This document shows, piece by piece, positions 42,946 through 53,625 of a DNA stretch of 64,000 bases; the first letter of the stretch is position 1; each line of letters begins with the position of its first letter. The translations under genes and the position numbers were made by a program. Below the pieces are notes generated by a model. It ran no database searches and was not told where the DNA came from. It was given only the letters and a program-made list of their open reading frames with translations. Source of the stretch: Delphinus delphis (lineage: Eukaryota > Chordata > Mammalia > Artiodactyla > Delphinidae); contig NC_082697.1 of NCBI RefSeq assembly GCF_949987515.2, positions 24,745,730 to 24,809,729 of the forward strand, in the 5' to 3' direction.

Positions 42946-43150
42946 GGACTTCCCTAGCGGTCCAGTGGTTAAGAGTCCACCTTCCAATGCAGAGGACGCA
43001 GGTTTAATCCCTGGTCAGGGAACTAAGATACCACATGCCTGAGCCCACGCACCACAACTAGAGAGAAGCCTGCGCACTGCACCAAAGATCACATGTGCCG
43101 CAACTGAGACCCGATGCAGCCAAATAAATAACTAAATAAATATTTTTTTT
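42946..43150 (+). mobile_element. CHR-type SINE, short form
   Basis: GGACTTCCCTAGCGGTCCAG, CAGGTTTAATCCCTGGTCAG, tail AATAAATAACTAAATAAAT. Perfect 15-bp TSD AAGTGGATAAACTAG at 42931-42945 and 43151-43165. Confidence 0.96.
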
Positions 43151-43222
43151 AAGTGGATAAACTAGAATTTTTTTTACTGTGCTGTCTTTTAAAAAAAAAT
43201 GACCAAGGAATTAAAATGTCTT

Positions 43223-43428
43223 TTTTTTTTTTTTTGCGGTACGTGGGCCTCTCACTGTTGTGGCTTACTCCCTTTGTGGAGCACAGGCTCCGGACGCACA
43301 GGCTCAGCGGCCATGGCTCACGGGCCCAGCCGCTCCGCGGCATGTGGGATCTTCCCAGACCGGGGCACGAACCTGTGTCCCCTGCATCGGCAGGTGGACT
43401 CTCAACCACTGCGCCACCAGGGAAGCCC
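43223..43428 (-). mobile_element. CHR-type SINE, young 205-bp subfamily
   Basis: T-run, TACGTGGGCCTCTCACTGTT, AGCGGCCATGGCTCACGGGC, GCGCCACCAGGGAAGCCC. TSD TAAAATGTCTT at 43212-43222 and 43429-43439. It lies only 72 bp from the preceding SINE. Confidence 0.95.
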
Positions 43429-43440
43429 TAAAATGTCTTA

Positions 43441-44464
43441 ATAAAATAAATTTTCAATAAATATTGTTACTCTTTTGTATAATTCTGATTTCAAGGATTT
43501 AATAGGCTCAGAATAAGAATATTATGTTTCATCAAAGTCTCAGGTTAAATGGCTGGGACAAAATAGCAAGGTCAAAACAGAAGAGTAAAAGTGGCAAGAC
43601 TAATTTTTCCTCTGCTTATTTCTCTGTATTTGTACTTTTTCAATAAAAACTATTTTTTATTGATGTAAAAAAAAAATCCATCTGGGGAGTGTGAAGCAGG
43701 ATGGGGGCCAGGGAGTGCTGGATGGTGAAGGATAGAAGCCACAAGAAGGACAATCCTGCTCAGCCCTGTTGGCCTCAGGCCACCAGAACTAGCCCTTTCT
43801 CAGAGCTACCCCACTCCCAAGCTGGCTTCTGACACCCTCAAACTGTTCACAGGCTTGGTCCCAAGTGGCTCATCTTGACCCAAATAGGACTCCGTTTCCC
43901 AGTCTGTTGTCGGTCATCCTACTTTCTGCCCATTGAATCATATTTTTCAGGGTCTGATTTTACTCTTTGGACCTGACACTCAGCCCTGCTGAGAATGGTG
44001 AAGTTTTCTCACCTATTAACAGGAGATGTTATGACAATTATCCTGTTCACCATCAATGTCATTATATTTATCATGCTATCCCTGACCCAAGGGCTTGATC
44101 CTGCTTCTGAGACTTCCCTTATCACCTGGGGCACACTTCCTCTGTGACTGTGGCACCCTGTGTTGAGAACCCCTCTAGCACAGAAGCCAACTGCTCCCAT
44201 CCACTTCTTTCTGATTCCAGACCCTGCTCCTACTGGCTTCTATTCCTCCCTCTTTCCCCTACAGGCAATGTGGTATAAACCCCACATACTCTCCCACCCA
44301 ATGTTGAGAAGTCTAGCGAATTTCTACAGGAAGGTTCTAAGCAGAGGGGAAAATATGGGAGGCTATAATTAACAAGACCTGGTTTTTTCACTTAAAGGAT
44401 CAAAAACTAGGTATCTTACCTAGCATCAGCTTCAAAACTTGCTGGAACAAGCACTGGTGTTGAA
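43441..44464. other. Mostly unassigned; L1-like start
   Basis: 43441-43670 is A-rich and ends TGTACTTTTTCAATAAAAAC plus A-run, suggesting another old L1 3' UTR. After 43671 nothing is recognised. Confidence 0.3.
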
Positions 44465-44480
44465 CACTGGTCACCAGTGC
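44451..44480. repeat. Overlapping inverted repeats
   Basis: GCACTGGTG (44451-44459) pairs with CACCAGTGC (44472-44480). CACTGGT-C-ACCAGTG (44465-44479) is itself a 7-bp palindrome about one base, so two alternative hairpins share the right arm. Confidence 0.9.
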
Positions 44481-45584
44481 AGACTCCCTTTACATTTACA
44501 GTCATTTTCCCCGTGGGTCTTTATGTTGTTTCTTTCAGGAATCTCAACTGGACTCATCCCAATCAACCAGAAAAGTTGTGATCATGTTTAATCTCAAAAG
44601 GAAAGGGTGTCGGAGTCTTGATTCCTGACCCTCCCATATAGCTTCTGACCCATACGCAAATTTGCCCAATTCATCCCCAGCTTCAGCTCTGAAAATCAAA
44701 GGTCTACTTCGAGGGGCATATTTATGGAGCCACCGAACGTCCTTTGTGGCACCTTTCCCCAGAGCAAGAGGTATCGACTCGCAATGTAATTGCATATTTT
44801 AGGGGGAAGTTTCTGGAAGAGTCCAAGAAAATCTGCTGCACCTGGATGGTGTTAAATCATTTTATGTTCCAGAATACCTAACATCCTAATTTATAAGGCT
44901 ACCTGGAAAGCCAAGGAGGAGAAATGCAAGGCAGTGCTCACAGGGAGAGAACTAGAGCCTCGAGAACACAGGAACCCTTTCCCTCTCTTGGGTCCAGTCT
45001 TCCTCTCTTCCCTGCCCTCTGGCCAGCTTCCTCTGCTTTTTTTCCCACATTATGTCTGCATGCCACGTAACTTTGTTTGGGTTCCCTCAGAAGTAGACTT
45101 TGAGACAAAAAGTCAAATACAAGTAGTTTATTTGGGAGTTTATCCTGGGGGAAATACTAGTCAGGGAGTGGGACAGGCCAAGGAGAGGAAATGAAAGGTG
45201 CCAGTTACCGCTGATCCTTCCAGAGAGCTCTGGAAATGGTGTAGAACATGGGTCAGAGTTATCCCACCCAAAGGGCTAGGGAGCTGAGGTATTCATACCC
45301 CCTCCCCGTGATTTCCATTAGTCCTTGATGGAGGGCTGCTCCATGGGCATTAACCCTCTGGCACCTCAGCTTTCCTTGCATACAGGTGACTGTGCCCTCA
45401 GCAGAAAGCAGCCAGATAAAAGCCCTCAGGTGGAAGGTGGCAGGTCCCAAGTGTTTGTAGTAAGCAGTGTTCAGAGTGTCCAGCGGGGGGCCTCACAGTT
45501 ATGGGCAGTACACTGGCGGTGGCTACCCCCTTGCCCCAGCCCAGATGCTGTGTGAATTTTCATCACTAACTAGTTCTTGCCCTT
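44481..45584. other. About 1.1 kb unassigned
   Basis: A stretch near 45100-45180 (CAAGTAGTTTATTTGGGAG, GGGGGAAATACTAGTCAGG) resembles an antisense LTR-type repeat similar to 58040-58120. Nothing else recognised. Confidence 0.3.
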
Positions 45585-45989
45585 TGTTATGGGCTGAATA
45601 ATGTCCTCCCAAAATTCATATGTTGAAGCCTAACCCCCAGAACCAAAAGTGACTGTATTTAGAGAAAGGGTCTTTAAAGAGGTGATTAAGTTAAAATGAG
45701 GCTATTAGGGTGAGCCCTAATCCAATCTGACTGGGGTCCTTATTAGAAGAGGAAATTGGACACAGAGAGAGACTCCAGGGATGCAGACACACAGAGAAAA
45801 GACCATGTGAGAACACAGAGAGGAGGCAACTATCTACAAACCAAGCAGCAAGAACCTCAGGAGGAATCAACCCCGCCAGCACCTTGGTTCTTAAACTTTT
45901 AGCCACCAGAACCTTGAGACATAAATTTCTGTTGTTTAAGCCACCCAGCCTGTGGTACTTTGTTATGGCAGCCGTAGTGAAGTAATGCA
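45585..45989 (+). mobile_element. MaLR LTR, MLT1A/B-like, complete
   Basis: TGTTATGGGCTGAATAATGT at the start, CCAAAATTCATATGTTGAAG, GGGTCCTTATTAGAAGAGGA, AGCCACCAGAACCTTGAGAC, TTCTGTTGTTTAAGCCACCC, TTTGTTATGGCAGCCGTAGT. TG...CA ends and an AATTTCTG 3' section are present; a solo LTR. Confidence 0.93.
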
Positions 45990-46689
45990 CCCTTCCCTGG
46001 TTCTCTTTCTCCATCCCCAGTGTTGCCTTTAGTTGGCCCAGCTCATCTTTTCGTACCAGGCCACAGGTCAGAAGTGACTGAACCATCTTTGGGTCAGGTG
46101 TCCATCTCAGTCCATCCAGCTGTTGGGGGGAAACAGGGCCGCATGGCCAGGACTGTGAATGAGAAAGGGAGCATCACCGGGGAAGGCACCAAATATGTCT
46201 GTACTTTGACCTTCTAGGATGGTGCTAAGCTGAGGTGGCCAGTCAGCCACATACTTGCTTTAATCTGGGGCATCTCCAAACCACTGTGCAGATGTCCTAG
46301 AAACAGATCATTAGGGAAAATAAATCAACACAATGCTGAGCATCTAGACACTGCTTCAGACAACCCAAACCTCAGGCCACAGGTTGACTAGTTTCCTGGC
46401 ATGGAGATTGTGGCTGTGAAAGCCCGCAGCCCCGTCCATGGGGGCTGAATCGGAAGCTAAGAGGCACAGCTCGCCTTGTCTGGAAATCAGCAGGATGTGA
46501 GGCTGACAGTTAATTAGATTAATTAGGAAACCATGCCTTAAAATGTAATGTTGTTTTCATGAGCTTTTAAAGCCTATCAAAATGTTTGCTGAGCTTTATG
46601 GCTGGTAATTAACAACCTTGTAAAAATATACAAGGAAACAAGGAGATGTCAGGGAACTAATGAATGTGACAGCTGCCAGACACACAGAG
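45990..46689. other. Unassigned; contains a TAATTA-rich block
   Basis: 46500-46640 holds GTTAATTAGATTAATTAGG and GGTAATTAACAACC within about 120 bp. This is unlike any repeat here and a candidate conserved noncoding element. 45990-46500 shows nothing recognisable. Confidence 0.35.
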
Positions 46690-46830
46690 CCTGGTTCTGG
46701 CCTTTGCATCAGCTGGCTTTGAATCCCAGCTCTGCTTCAGTTTGCTGTGGCCTCAGACAAGTTCCTCACCCTCTCTGATCTCCTATTCTCATCTGCTCAG
46801 TGAGAAGCGTGGATAACCTGTAGGCCCTGG
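46690..46830 (+). mobile_element. MIR SINE
   Basis: GCTTTGAATCCCAGCTCTGC, GTGGCCTCAGACAAGTTCCT, CACCCTCTCTGATCTCC: sense MIR core. Confidence 0.75.
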
Positions 46831-47984
46831 ACCAGCTACATTTCTCAGCTTCTCCTTTTCTTGTGCCTCAGAGCTCAGTCCTCCTGCAGCCCTACTGCTC
46901 TGAGGGCTATTCAACCGTCAAGGTCTAAGGATTCCCACGATAGGTAGGATTCTAGTATCTCGGAGACCCTCAGCAGCCCACTCCATGGAAGTGAACATAC
47001 AAAGCTTTCACGGCTAAAGGTCCATTCAACTTTCTTTGGCAACAAGTTTTTCCTTTAGGAGAGCTCTCCCTCCCAGTTCTCAGTCCCTGTGCTTTAGGCA
47101 GAGATGATTCCTTGGCGCTAGGGGTGGGCCTGGGTCTCAGCTATAGCAATCAGAGCATCTCAATCTTCTGACCACGGTGACTTGTTCAGGGATGGTCACC
47201 TGACACCATTAGAGCCAAGGAGTCACAACGGAGAGAGAGAGATTCTCCATTCAGTTCCATTGGGATGATTTAGGCCTGGGATTGTTGGCAGCTAACTTGG
47301 CACTATGTTCAGTGTGAATGCTTATCCAGCATGGAGCAAGGCTGAGCCAGGAGATGAGGGAGACAAAGCATGGGTACCATCGTTTGGGCCCCTGAGTTTA
47401 GCGACATCTTAAATTTACCCTTGGACTTTTCATTTACATGAACCAAAATGTTTCCTTTATTAGTTTAAGCCACTCTGAGGTGAGTTTTCTGTCATTTGCA
47501 AACAAGAGTGAATACAGAGGTGTGAGAGAAAGACAGAGGGAGAGAAACGAAGTCATAAAAACAGAGAAAAAAAATAATGTTTCAGTGAAAGTACATGCTA
47601 GAATTAGCACAAGCTGTTTCATGTGCATAAAATGTCATTTGTCCTCTTTTTCCCTTTAGGAATTTCTATTTATCTTCTCAAAGCCCATCCCAATGGCATC
47701 TCCTTTTTCCCAGGTCCCAAGGCAGAGTTAGTCACTTCCTCCCCCATGCCCCTTTGGTGCATTGACATGTGAAGTTTCTCCACACACATTTCACTCTGAG
47801 ACCCTTCATAATTGGACTGGGATGGATACATAAGGTTACCACTTGCACCTGGGTCAAATTGTCAGAAGAGAGAGAAGAAAATACCTTCAACTATTGTGGA
47901 CAAGCTTCATTATATTACCCAATGCCCCCTTTGTAAGAACTCGCATGAAAAATTCCCAGAAAAATTTGGGGTGTCTTAAACAAC
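46831..47984. other. About 1.1 kb unassigned
   Basis: A GA-rich patch near 47520-47575 gives overlapping ORFs on both strands. 47140-47400 has the texture of an old mammalian repeat (CAATCAGAGCATCTCAATCT, GATGGTCACCTGACACC) that I cannot name. Confidence 0.3.
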
Positions 47985-49435
47985 TTGTAGATTTCTTCCT
48001 GGAAGATAATGAGAGTTATTGAGTACATTGGGTTCCCTTTTTGCTTTCACCTCCAGGGCACCCAAAGCTAAATCAAATGCTTTTATCAAAGTCATCAGTG
48101 ACCTCCATGTTGCTAAATCAAATGGTCCGTCCTCAGTTCTCACTTTATTTATCCCATCAGCAGCACTGGACACAGATGAACACTCTCTTCTCTTTAAAAT
48201 CCTTTCTTCATTTGGCTTCCAAAACCTTTTTTACTTTCTTGATTTTCTCCTATATCACTGGCCACTCCTTAGTCTCCTTTCGCTGATTCCTCCTCATCTC
48301 CCCAACCTCTAAACAGAGGAAGGTCATAGGGCCTGGTCCTTTGTCATGTTCTCATCTCTGTCATACTATCTCCACCAGCAATCTCATATAGTCTCATGAC
48401 TTTAAATACCATCTTGCTGATAATAATGTCCAAATTTATATCTGTAGCCTGGACCTTTCTCCTTGAACTTGGACCCATATGTCCAACTGCCAATTTCATA
48501 TTTCTTTTTAGACATCTGTATTAGTCAGCTCAGGCTGTCATAACAAGATGCCACAGACTGGGTGGTTAAAACAACAGACATGTATTTTCTTACAGTTCTG
48601 GAGGCTGGAAGTCCAAGATCAAGGTGCCAGCAGGGTTGGTTTCTGGTGAGAACTCTCTTCCTGGTTGCAGATAGTTATCTCCACACTGTGTCCTCACATG
48701 GCCTTTCGTCTGTGTGTACCTAGAGAGGGAGAGACTGCTAGGTGTCTCTTCCTATAAGGACACCAGTCTACCAGATTAGGGCCCCACCTTTTATACCTCA
48801 TTTAACCTTAATTACCTCCTTAAAGACTCCAATTGGGGGTGAGGGCTTCAACATATGGATTTTAAGGTGACACAATTCAATCCACAACATTATGTCGAAC
48901 AGGCGTCTCAAACTAAACACATTCGAGACTAAATCTGTTGTCCCCAAGCCTGCTCCACCCACAGCCTTCCTTATCTCAGAAAATGAAAACTCTCCCCTTT
49001 CATTTGCTCAAGTCAAAACCCTTGGGGACATCCTTGACTCCTTCCTCTTTTTTCACACCCCCCTCTAATCTGTCAGCAGATCCTATCACCTCTACCTTTA
49101 AAATATATCCTGTACCCAACCACTTCTCACCTCCTCACTGCTTCTACTCTATTCCAAACTGTCATCATCTCTTGCCTGGATTATGACATCATTCCTCCTA
49201 AATGGTTTTCCTGCTTCTGCCCTTATCACCCTCCAGTCTATTTTAATTACAACCTCCAAAGATATTTCTTTCAAGCCACAGGTCCTATGGTGTCTTCCTC
49301 TGCTCCTACAGTGGCACCATCATGCTTGGAGTAAAAGCCAAAGTACTCACATGGCCGACATGGTCTTCCAAAGGCCCCACATGATCAGTCCTCTTGTTAT
49401 TTCTTTGACTTTCTCTCCTATTGAGTGACTTTCCT
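47985..49435 (+). mobile_element. Decayed L2/CR1-like LINE reverse-transcriptase region, split by an LTR
   Basis: Two blocks (47985-48516 and 48890-49435) form one sense LINE coding relic. The first translates to pieces such as SDLHVAKSNG, SAALDTDEHS and LSSFGFQN. By recalled family pattern these correspond to the RT stretch 'DLSAAFDTVDHS'; the aspartate expected five residues before the AAxD step reads isoleucine. The second holds AGGCGTCTCAAACTAAACAC, CCTTGGGGACATCCTTGACT, TCTCTTGCCTGGATTATGAC, AAAGCCAAAGTACTCACATG. The clade is more certain than the family. Confidence 0.72.
48517..48889 (-). mobile_element. MaLR LTR, MLT1-like, complete, inside the LINE relic
   Basis: TGTATTAGTCAGCTCAGGCT, CACAGACTGGGTGGTTAAAA, TACAGTTCTGGAGGCTGGAA, GTGTCCTCACATGGCCTTTC, GATTAGGGCCCCACCTTTTA, TTCAATCCACAACA. 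Antisense, with both ends present. The LINE coding sequence resumes directly after it. Confidence 0.9.
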
Positions 49436-49720
49436 TCATGCAAAATGACTAGTGGTCACAGGCGTGTGTGAGGTCACTCAGGGTAAGGGAGTTAAGAGAG
49501 AAGAGGGGAAGGCAGGAGAGGGGAGGCGAGGGATGGGGAGAGGAAGGGAGGAGCCCAGGGAAGAGGTTGGAGAAAAACAGTGAGCCTGAGAAGGGGCAGC
49601 CAGAGGACAAGGCGAGGAGCCAGCAGGGGTGGGTCCACTACAGCCCAGGAGAGCGATGTCTGCAGAAGGAATGATCTCTCACTGAGGGCCCACAAGGCTG
49701 AACATCCCATCTTTAATTTC
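49436..49720. repeat. GA-rich low-complexity stretch
   Basis: 49490-49600 is a purine-rich (AGGGGA)-type tract. It gives an R/E/G-rich frame on + and an S/L/P-rich frame on -. No gene. Confidence 0.7.
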
Positions 49721-50279
49721 CCTTTCGTGCTGTTAAAGATTTTAAACCTTTTTAAATGATGAGCAATTTATCAGGGAAGCAGTTGGCAGCTAAGCCGGGT
49801 AAGGAGAAAAAATATTAGCATCTTTCGACTGGTCATTTTTTTTCCCCTTTTCAGCATAAGTAGGCCAGGATCAGTATCCATTATTAATAGATGCATGTTT
49901 TAGTAAAGGTATAAAGACCAAAGATTTGTAACTTTAGTAATCCAGATTCTTATCTTGAATTCACCAACATTATTATTTATTGATCGGTGGGGATGCTTCT
50001 TTTGCCATCGTCAATCTGCCAATTCCTGGAGGGGAAATAGAAGTGGTAGAATGAAGGGAACTAGCATCAACACTGCCTTACAGGAGGGTATAGGGTGAAA
50101 CTCCCATGAAATGAGCTCCCGCTCTGTGTCAGGCCCTGGGCCAGACATGGTGCAGGGGAGGCAGGATGACAAAGGCACAACCCTCCCCTAATTTGGAAAG
50201 CAGAAAAATAAACAATATATTGACAAGACAATAATTTGATTGTATATGGGGAGTAGATTTGAGTGTTTAAAAGCTTTTC
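49721..50279. other. Unassigned; AT-rich single-copy-looking block
   Basis: 49725-50000 resembles no repeat I know and contains TCCATTATTAATAGATGCAT. A possible antisense L2/MIR end lies at 50100-50200 (TCTGTGTCAGGCCCTGGG). Confidence 0.35.
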
Positions 50280-50485
50280 TCTGGATTTAGGAAGGTTTAA
50301 ATCTCAGTGCCATAAATTATGAGCTGTGTGATCTTGGGCATCTTACTCTCCCTCTCTGAGCCTTTGTTTCCTCACCTGTAAAATAGAACGACAGAGTGTT
50401 ATCAGAAGATTAACTGAGATACTGATGCGTATAGCTTATTTGACCCAGTGCTCAGCAGACATTAAGCACTCGTTCAATAGTAGCT
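50280..50485 (+). mobile_element. MIR SINE
   Basis: AATTATGAGCTGTGTGATCT, TGGGCATCTTACTCTCCCTC, CTCTGAGCCTTTGTTTCCTC, AGATTAACTGAGATACTGAT, CAGTGCTCAGCAGACATTAA: sense MIR, nearly complete. Confidence 0.85.
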
Positions 50486-50610
50486 AGGTGGTGGTGATGG
50501 TGGTGGTGATATTAAAAGTGACGGGGGCACACACTTTGGGCATCATTCTCCCTGGAGGAGAGGGGTTAAGGAAGACTTTCACAGAAGAGGATACATTTGA
50601 GCTGGTTCTT

Positions 50611-50736
50611 TTTTTTTGTTTTGTTTTGGCCTCACCACGTGGCTTGCGGGATCTTTGTTCCCCCGACCAGGGATTGAACCCTCGCCCTCAGCAGTGAAAG
50701 TGCGAGTCCTAACCATTGGCCAACCAGGGAATTCCC
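50611..50736 (-). mobile_element. CHR-type SINE, short form
   Basis: T-run, GGCCTCACCACGTGGCTTGC, CCAGGGATTGAACCCTCGCC, GGCCAACCAGGGAATTCCC. Perfect 14-bp TSD TTGAGCTGGTTCTT at 50597-50610 and 50737-50750. Confidence 0.96.
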
Positions 50737-51014
50737 TTGAGCTGGTTCTTGAAGGATGATTAGAATTTCAAAAGGCTGACAAGCTAAGGGGAAGGACATT
50801 CCAGGCAGAGAAAACAGCCAGGGAAAAGCTGGTTGGTGAGCGAGCGGGAGCTTTGGGGAAAGCTGAAGAGCTTGGTGGGGCAGAGAATACAGTGGGGACA
50901 GGTGGGAGGTGGCTACAAAGGAGGGTCTGATGACGGTGCAGAGGGCCCAGGAGGCCAGGCAAAGGGGTCCAGGTTCACCCTAAAGGCTCTGGGGGAGCCT
51001 TGAAGGGCTGTTGT

Positions 51015-51430
51015 TGTTGTTTTAATCGTGGCAGGAAAAAAAACCCATGAAACATAAAATTTACCATCTTAACCACTTTTAAGTATACAGTTTAGTGGTG
51101 TTATGTACTCACACTGTTGTGCAAACAAATCTCTAAAACGTTTTCATCTTGCAAAACTGAAACTCTATACCCACCAAACAACAAAACCCCATTTTCCCCT
51201 CCCCCAAGCACTGGGCAACCCCAACTCTACTCTGTTTCTATGAGTCTGACTACCTGAGAGACCTCATATAAGTGGAATCACACCGTCTTTGTCCTTTTGT
51301 GACAGGCTTATTTCACTCAGTATCATGTACACAAGCTTCATCTGTATTCTATCATGTGACAGGTTTTTCTTCCTTTTGAAGGCTGAATAATATTCCACTG
51401 TGTGTATATACTGCATTTTCTTTATTCATA
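51015..51430 (-). mobile_element. Old L1 (L1M-type) 3' fragment
   Basis: ATAAAATTTACCATCTTAAC, GTATACAGTTTAGTGGTGTT, CTACTCTGTTTCTATGAGTC, CTCATATAAGTGGAATCACA, GAATAATATTCCACTGTGTG: antisense, same family as the old L1 at 19815-22325. Confidence 0.85.
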
Positions 51431-51600
51431 CATACCTTGGAGGGTTTTAAGCAAGGATGTGACCCAATCTGGTCTGTGATTTAGTACAATAGCTTGGTGG
51501 GGGGAGGGGGGACAGTGTGGTTCTACGATGGCGTGGAGGGGACAAAGTGGTTTAATAATGGTGGCAAGCTGTGTGTCATTTCTTCAGAAATCCAGAGGTG

Positions 51601-51869
51601 GCTCAGGTCTTACCAGCCCTCTCATCCCAAAAAGAGGAGGAAAAGCTAGTTCCTTTGAAGGGTGAAGAGGAGGAAAGGGGAATGCCGTGGTGGGTGGAAG
51701 GCAAATGCCCTCTCCCAGCTCCGTAAACCTTCAGAAAGCTCCTACCCTGCAGACTATAGCCGCCACCCCCGCCCCCAGTGTGTGGTTGGGACTTTGGGCA
51801 GGATGGCACTCCGGCTATGGCTACGTGGGCAGGCGAGGGAACACAGCCCCAAGGAGAGAAAGTAGTGGC
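51601..51869. other. Unassigned sequence
   Basis: Overlapping ORFs of up to 128 codons on both strands, no domains recognised. Confidence 0.3.
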
Positions 51870-51990
51870 CTTCTGTCCCTGCACCACCTGTGACTCACTG
51901 TGTGACCTTGGAGAAGACCCTGCCCCTCTCTGGTCCTCGGTGTCCCCATATGTAAAGTGAAAGAGTTGGTAAAGCATTAGTGCGGCCATA
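51870..51990 (+). mobile_element. MIR SINE
   Basis: CCTGTGACTCACTGTGTGAC, CTTGGAGAAGACCCTGCCCC, CATATGTAAAGTGAAAGAGT: sense MIR. Confidence 0.7.
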
Positions 51991-52014
51991 AATGAAGATG
52001 ATGGTGGTGGCAGT

Positions 52015-52215
52015 GTCGGTGGCCAACTCTTTGTGAGTGCTTACTCTGTGCCAAGCACTCTTCTAAGTACTTTACAAGCATTAGTGCATTAGTGCATTTT
52101 TTTTCTCCCAACACTGCTATTATCCTCATTGTACAGATGAGGATATGAAGGCAAGTCATCTGCCTGAGATCACATGATAACAGACAGAGCTGGAATTCAA
52201 ATTCAGGTAGTCCAG
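52015..52215 (-). mobile_element. MIR SINE
   Basis: TGAGTGCTTACTCTGTGCCA, AGCACTCTTCTAAGTACTTT, TTGTACAGATGAGGATATGA, GAGCTGGAATTCAAATTCAG. Antisense. The unit TTAGTGCA is doubled at about 52081-52098. Confidence 0.85.
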
Positions 52216-52219
52216 CGCC

Positions 52220-52350
52220 ACCCCATTCTTGGAATCACTTGGGGAGCTTTAAAATATCAGATTCCTGACCCACCCCAGACTTGCTGAATCAGAGCCTCCA
52301 GTGTGGCCCCAGGCATCGATTGCTAACATGCTCTTGGGGCTAAAAGTGGG
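52220..52350 (+). mobile_element. MER5A-like hAT-Charlie element
   Basis: GGAATCACTTGGGGAGCTTT, TAAAATATCAGATTCCTGAC, CTTGCTGAATCAGAGCCTCC: partial MER5A. Confidence 0.82.
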
Positions 52351-52569
52351 GTTTAAAACTGAGGCTTCCGTGGGGACAGACAATGCCTGAGTCTGGCCTG
52401 AAAGGAGGCTGACTCTCCCCACAGATTTTCCTTGACTCAGGGCGTGAGTGGCCCTTTTGGGGGCTACCCCAAAGGGACATCCAGGTCATTCCCACCCCCT
52501 CACACATGACCTGGAGGGAGCAGCCTCCAGCCTCCCAACTCCCCCAGTTCTCCAGAGAGGGTCCTTAGG
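52351..52569. other. Unassigned sequence
   Basis: Nothing recognised. Confidence 0.3.
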
Positions 52570-53625
52570 GGATGTAAAGGAACATCGGTGACAAATGATT
52601 CTAAGAAAAGATACTCAACCTCTCTAGTAACCCAGGAAATAAGAATGAAAACAACAAGAAGATGCTTTGGAAGGTTCTCAAGAGGGGATAGATGTGGTCA
52701 GACACCTCCAATCAAACTCATCCCTGCTCCATTTGGAACTTGGATGTACTTGAGTACTCTCAATAACTAAATTATTCCTCTTTTTTTTGAGGGGGTGGGA
52801 GTGCATACTATCATATCAGTATCAGATCCACAAATATCTTGGCATTTGGTTATTTTTTAAAAGGACAGCATACTGTCAAACTAGATACCAACAACCAGTA
52901 ATCACTAGAGTAGTCGTCTTTTAAATTTTTAATCTAAAAAAGAGTTCAAGAATACTGCTATAGGGACTTGCCTGGTGGCGCAGTGGTTAAGAATCCGCCT
53001 GCCAGTGCAGGGGACAAGGGTTCATTCCCTGGTTCTGGAAGATCCCACATGCCACAGAGCACCTAAGCCTGTGCGCCACCACTACTGAGCCCACGTGCCA
53101 CAACTACTGAAGCCCACGCGCCTAGAGCCCGTGCTCCGCAACAAGAGAAGCCACCGCAATGAGAAGCCCGCGCACCGCAAAAAAGAGTAGCCCCCGCTCG
53201 CCGCAACTGGAGAAATCCTGCGTGCAGCACGGAAGACTCAACGCAGCCAAAAATAGATAAATAAATAAATAAATTTATTTAACAAAAGAATACTGCTCTA
53301 TGCACAAAGGATGAATCTCATAGACAAAGCAGATGAGTGAAAGAGGCCAGACACACAAAAAATCTAGATACCAGGTGACTGCATTTATATGAAATTTAAG
53401 AACAGAAAAAATTAATCTGTGGTGATAGAAGTCAGGATAATGGTTATCTTTGAAGGGTATTGACTGAGAGGGAAATGTCTGGGGGGCTGGAAATATCCTG
53501 TTTTTTGACCTAGATGAGAATTACATGCATGTACACAAAGTAAAGATTCATTGGGTTGTACATTTATAATGTATGCACTTTATTGTGCATAACTCATACC
53601 TTAATAAAAATGTTTTGAAGAGTTA
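52570..53625 (+). mobile_element. Old L1 (L1M-type) 3' part with a SINE inside
   Basis: AAAAGATACTCAACCTCTCT, AAATAAGAATGAAAACAACA, then GGATGAATCTCATAGACAAA, ATACCAGGTGACTGCATTTA, GGATAATGGTTATCTTTGAA, GGGTTGTACATTTATAATGT. Sense. The middle (52700-52900) is poorly preserved. Confidence 0.75.
52960..53285 (+). mobile_element. CHR-type SINE, long subfamily
   Basis: GGGACTTGCCTGGTGGCGCA (after two bases), GGGTTCATTCCCTGGTTCTG, ATGAGAAGCCCGCGCACCGC, tail AATAAATAAATAAATTTA. TSD AAGAATACTGCT at 52948-52959 and 53286-53297. Confidence 0.95.

Larger units (their letters stand above)
50545..51600 (-). mobile_element. L2/CR1-like LINE, antisense, in pieces
   Basis: Blocks 50545-50596, 50751-51010 and 51430-51600: CATTTGAGCTGGTTCTTGAA, GGACATTCCAGGCAGAGAAA, CAGGGAAAAGCTGGTTGG, GGTTTTAAGCAAGGATGTG, CCAATCTGGTCTGTGATTTA. 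Interrupted by a SINE and by an L1M fragment. Confidence 0.6.

Noticed and set aside
49468..49710. Arginine/glutamate-rich 68-codon frame and the antisense leucine/serine-rich frame
   Set aside because: Both are direct products of a purine-rich low-complexity tract.
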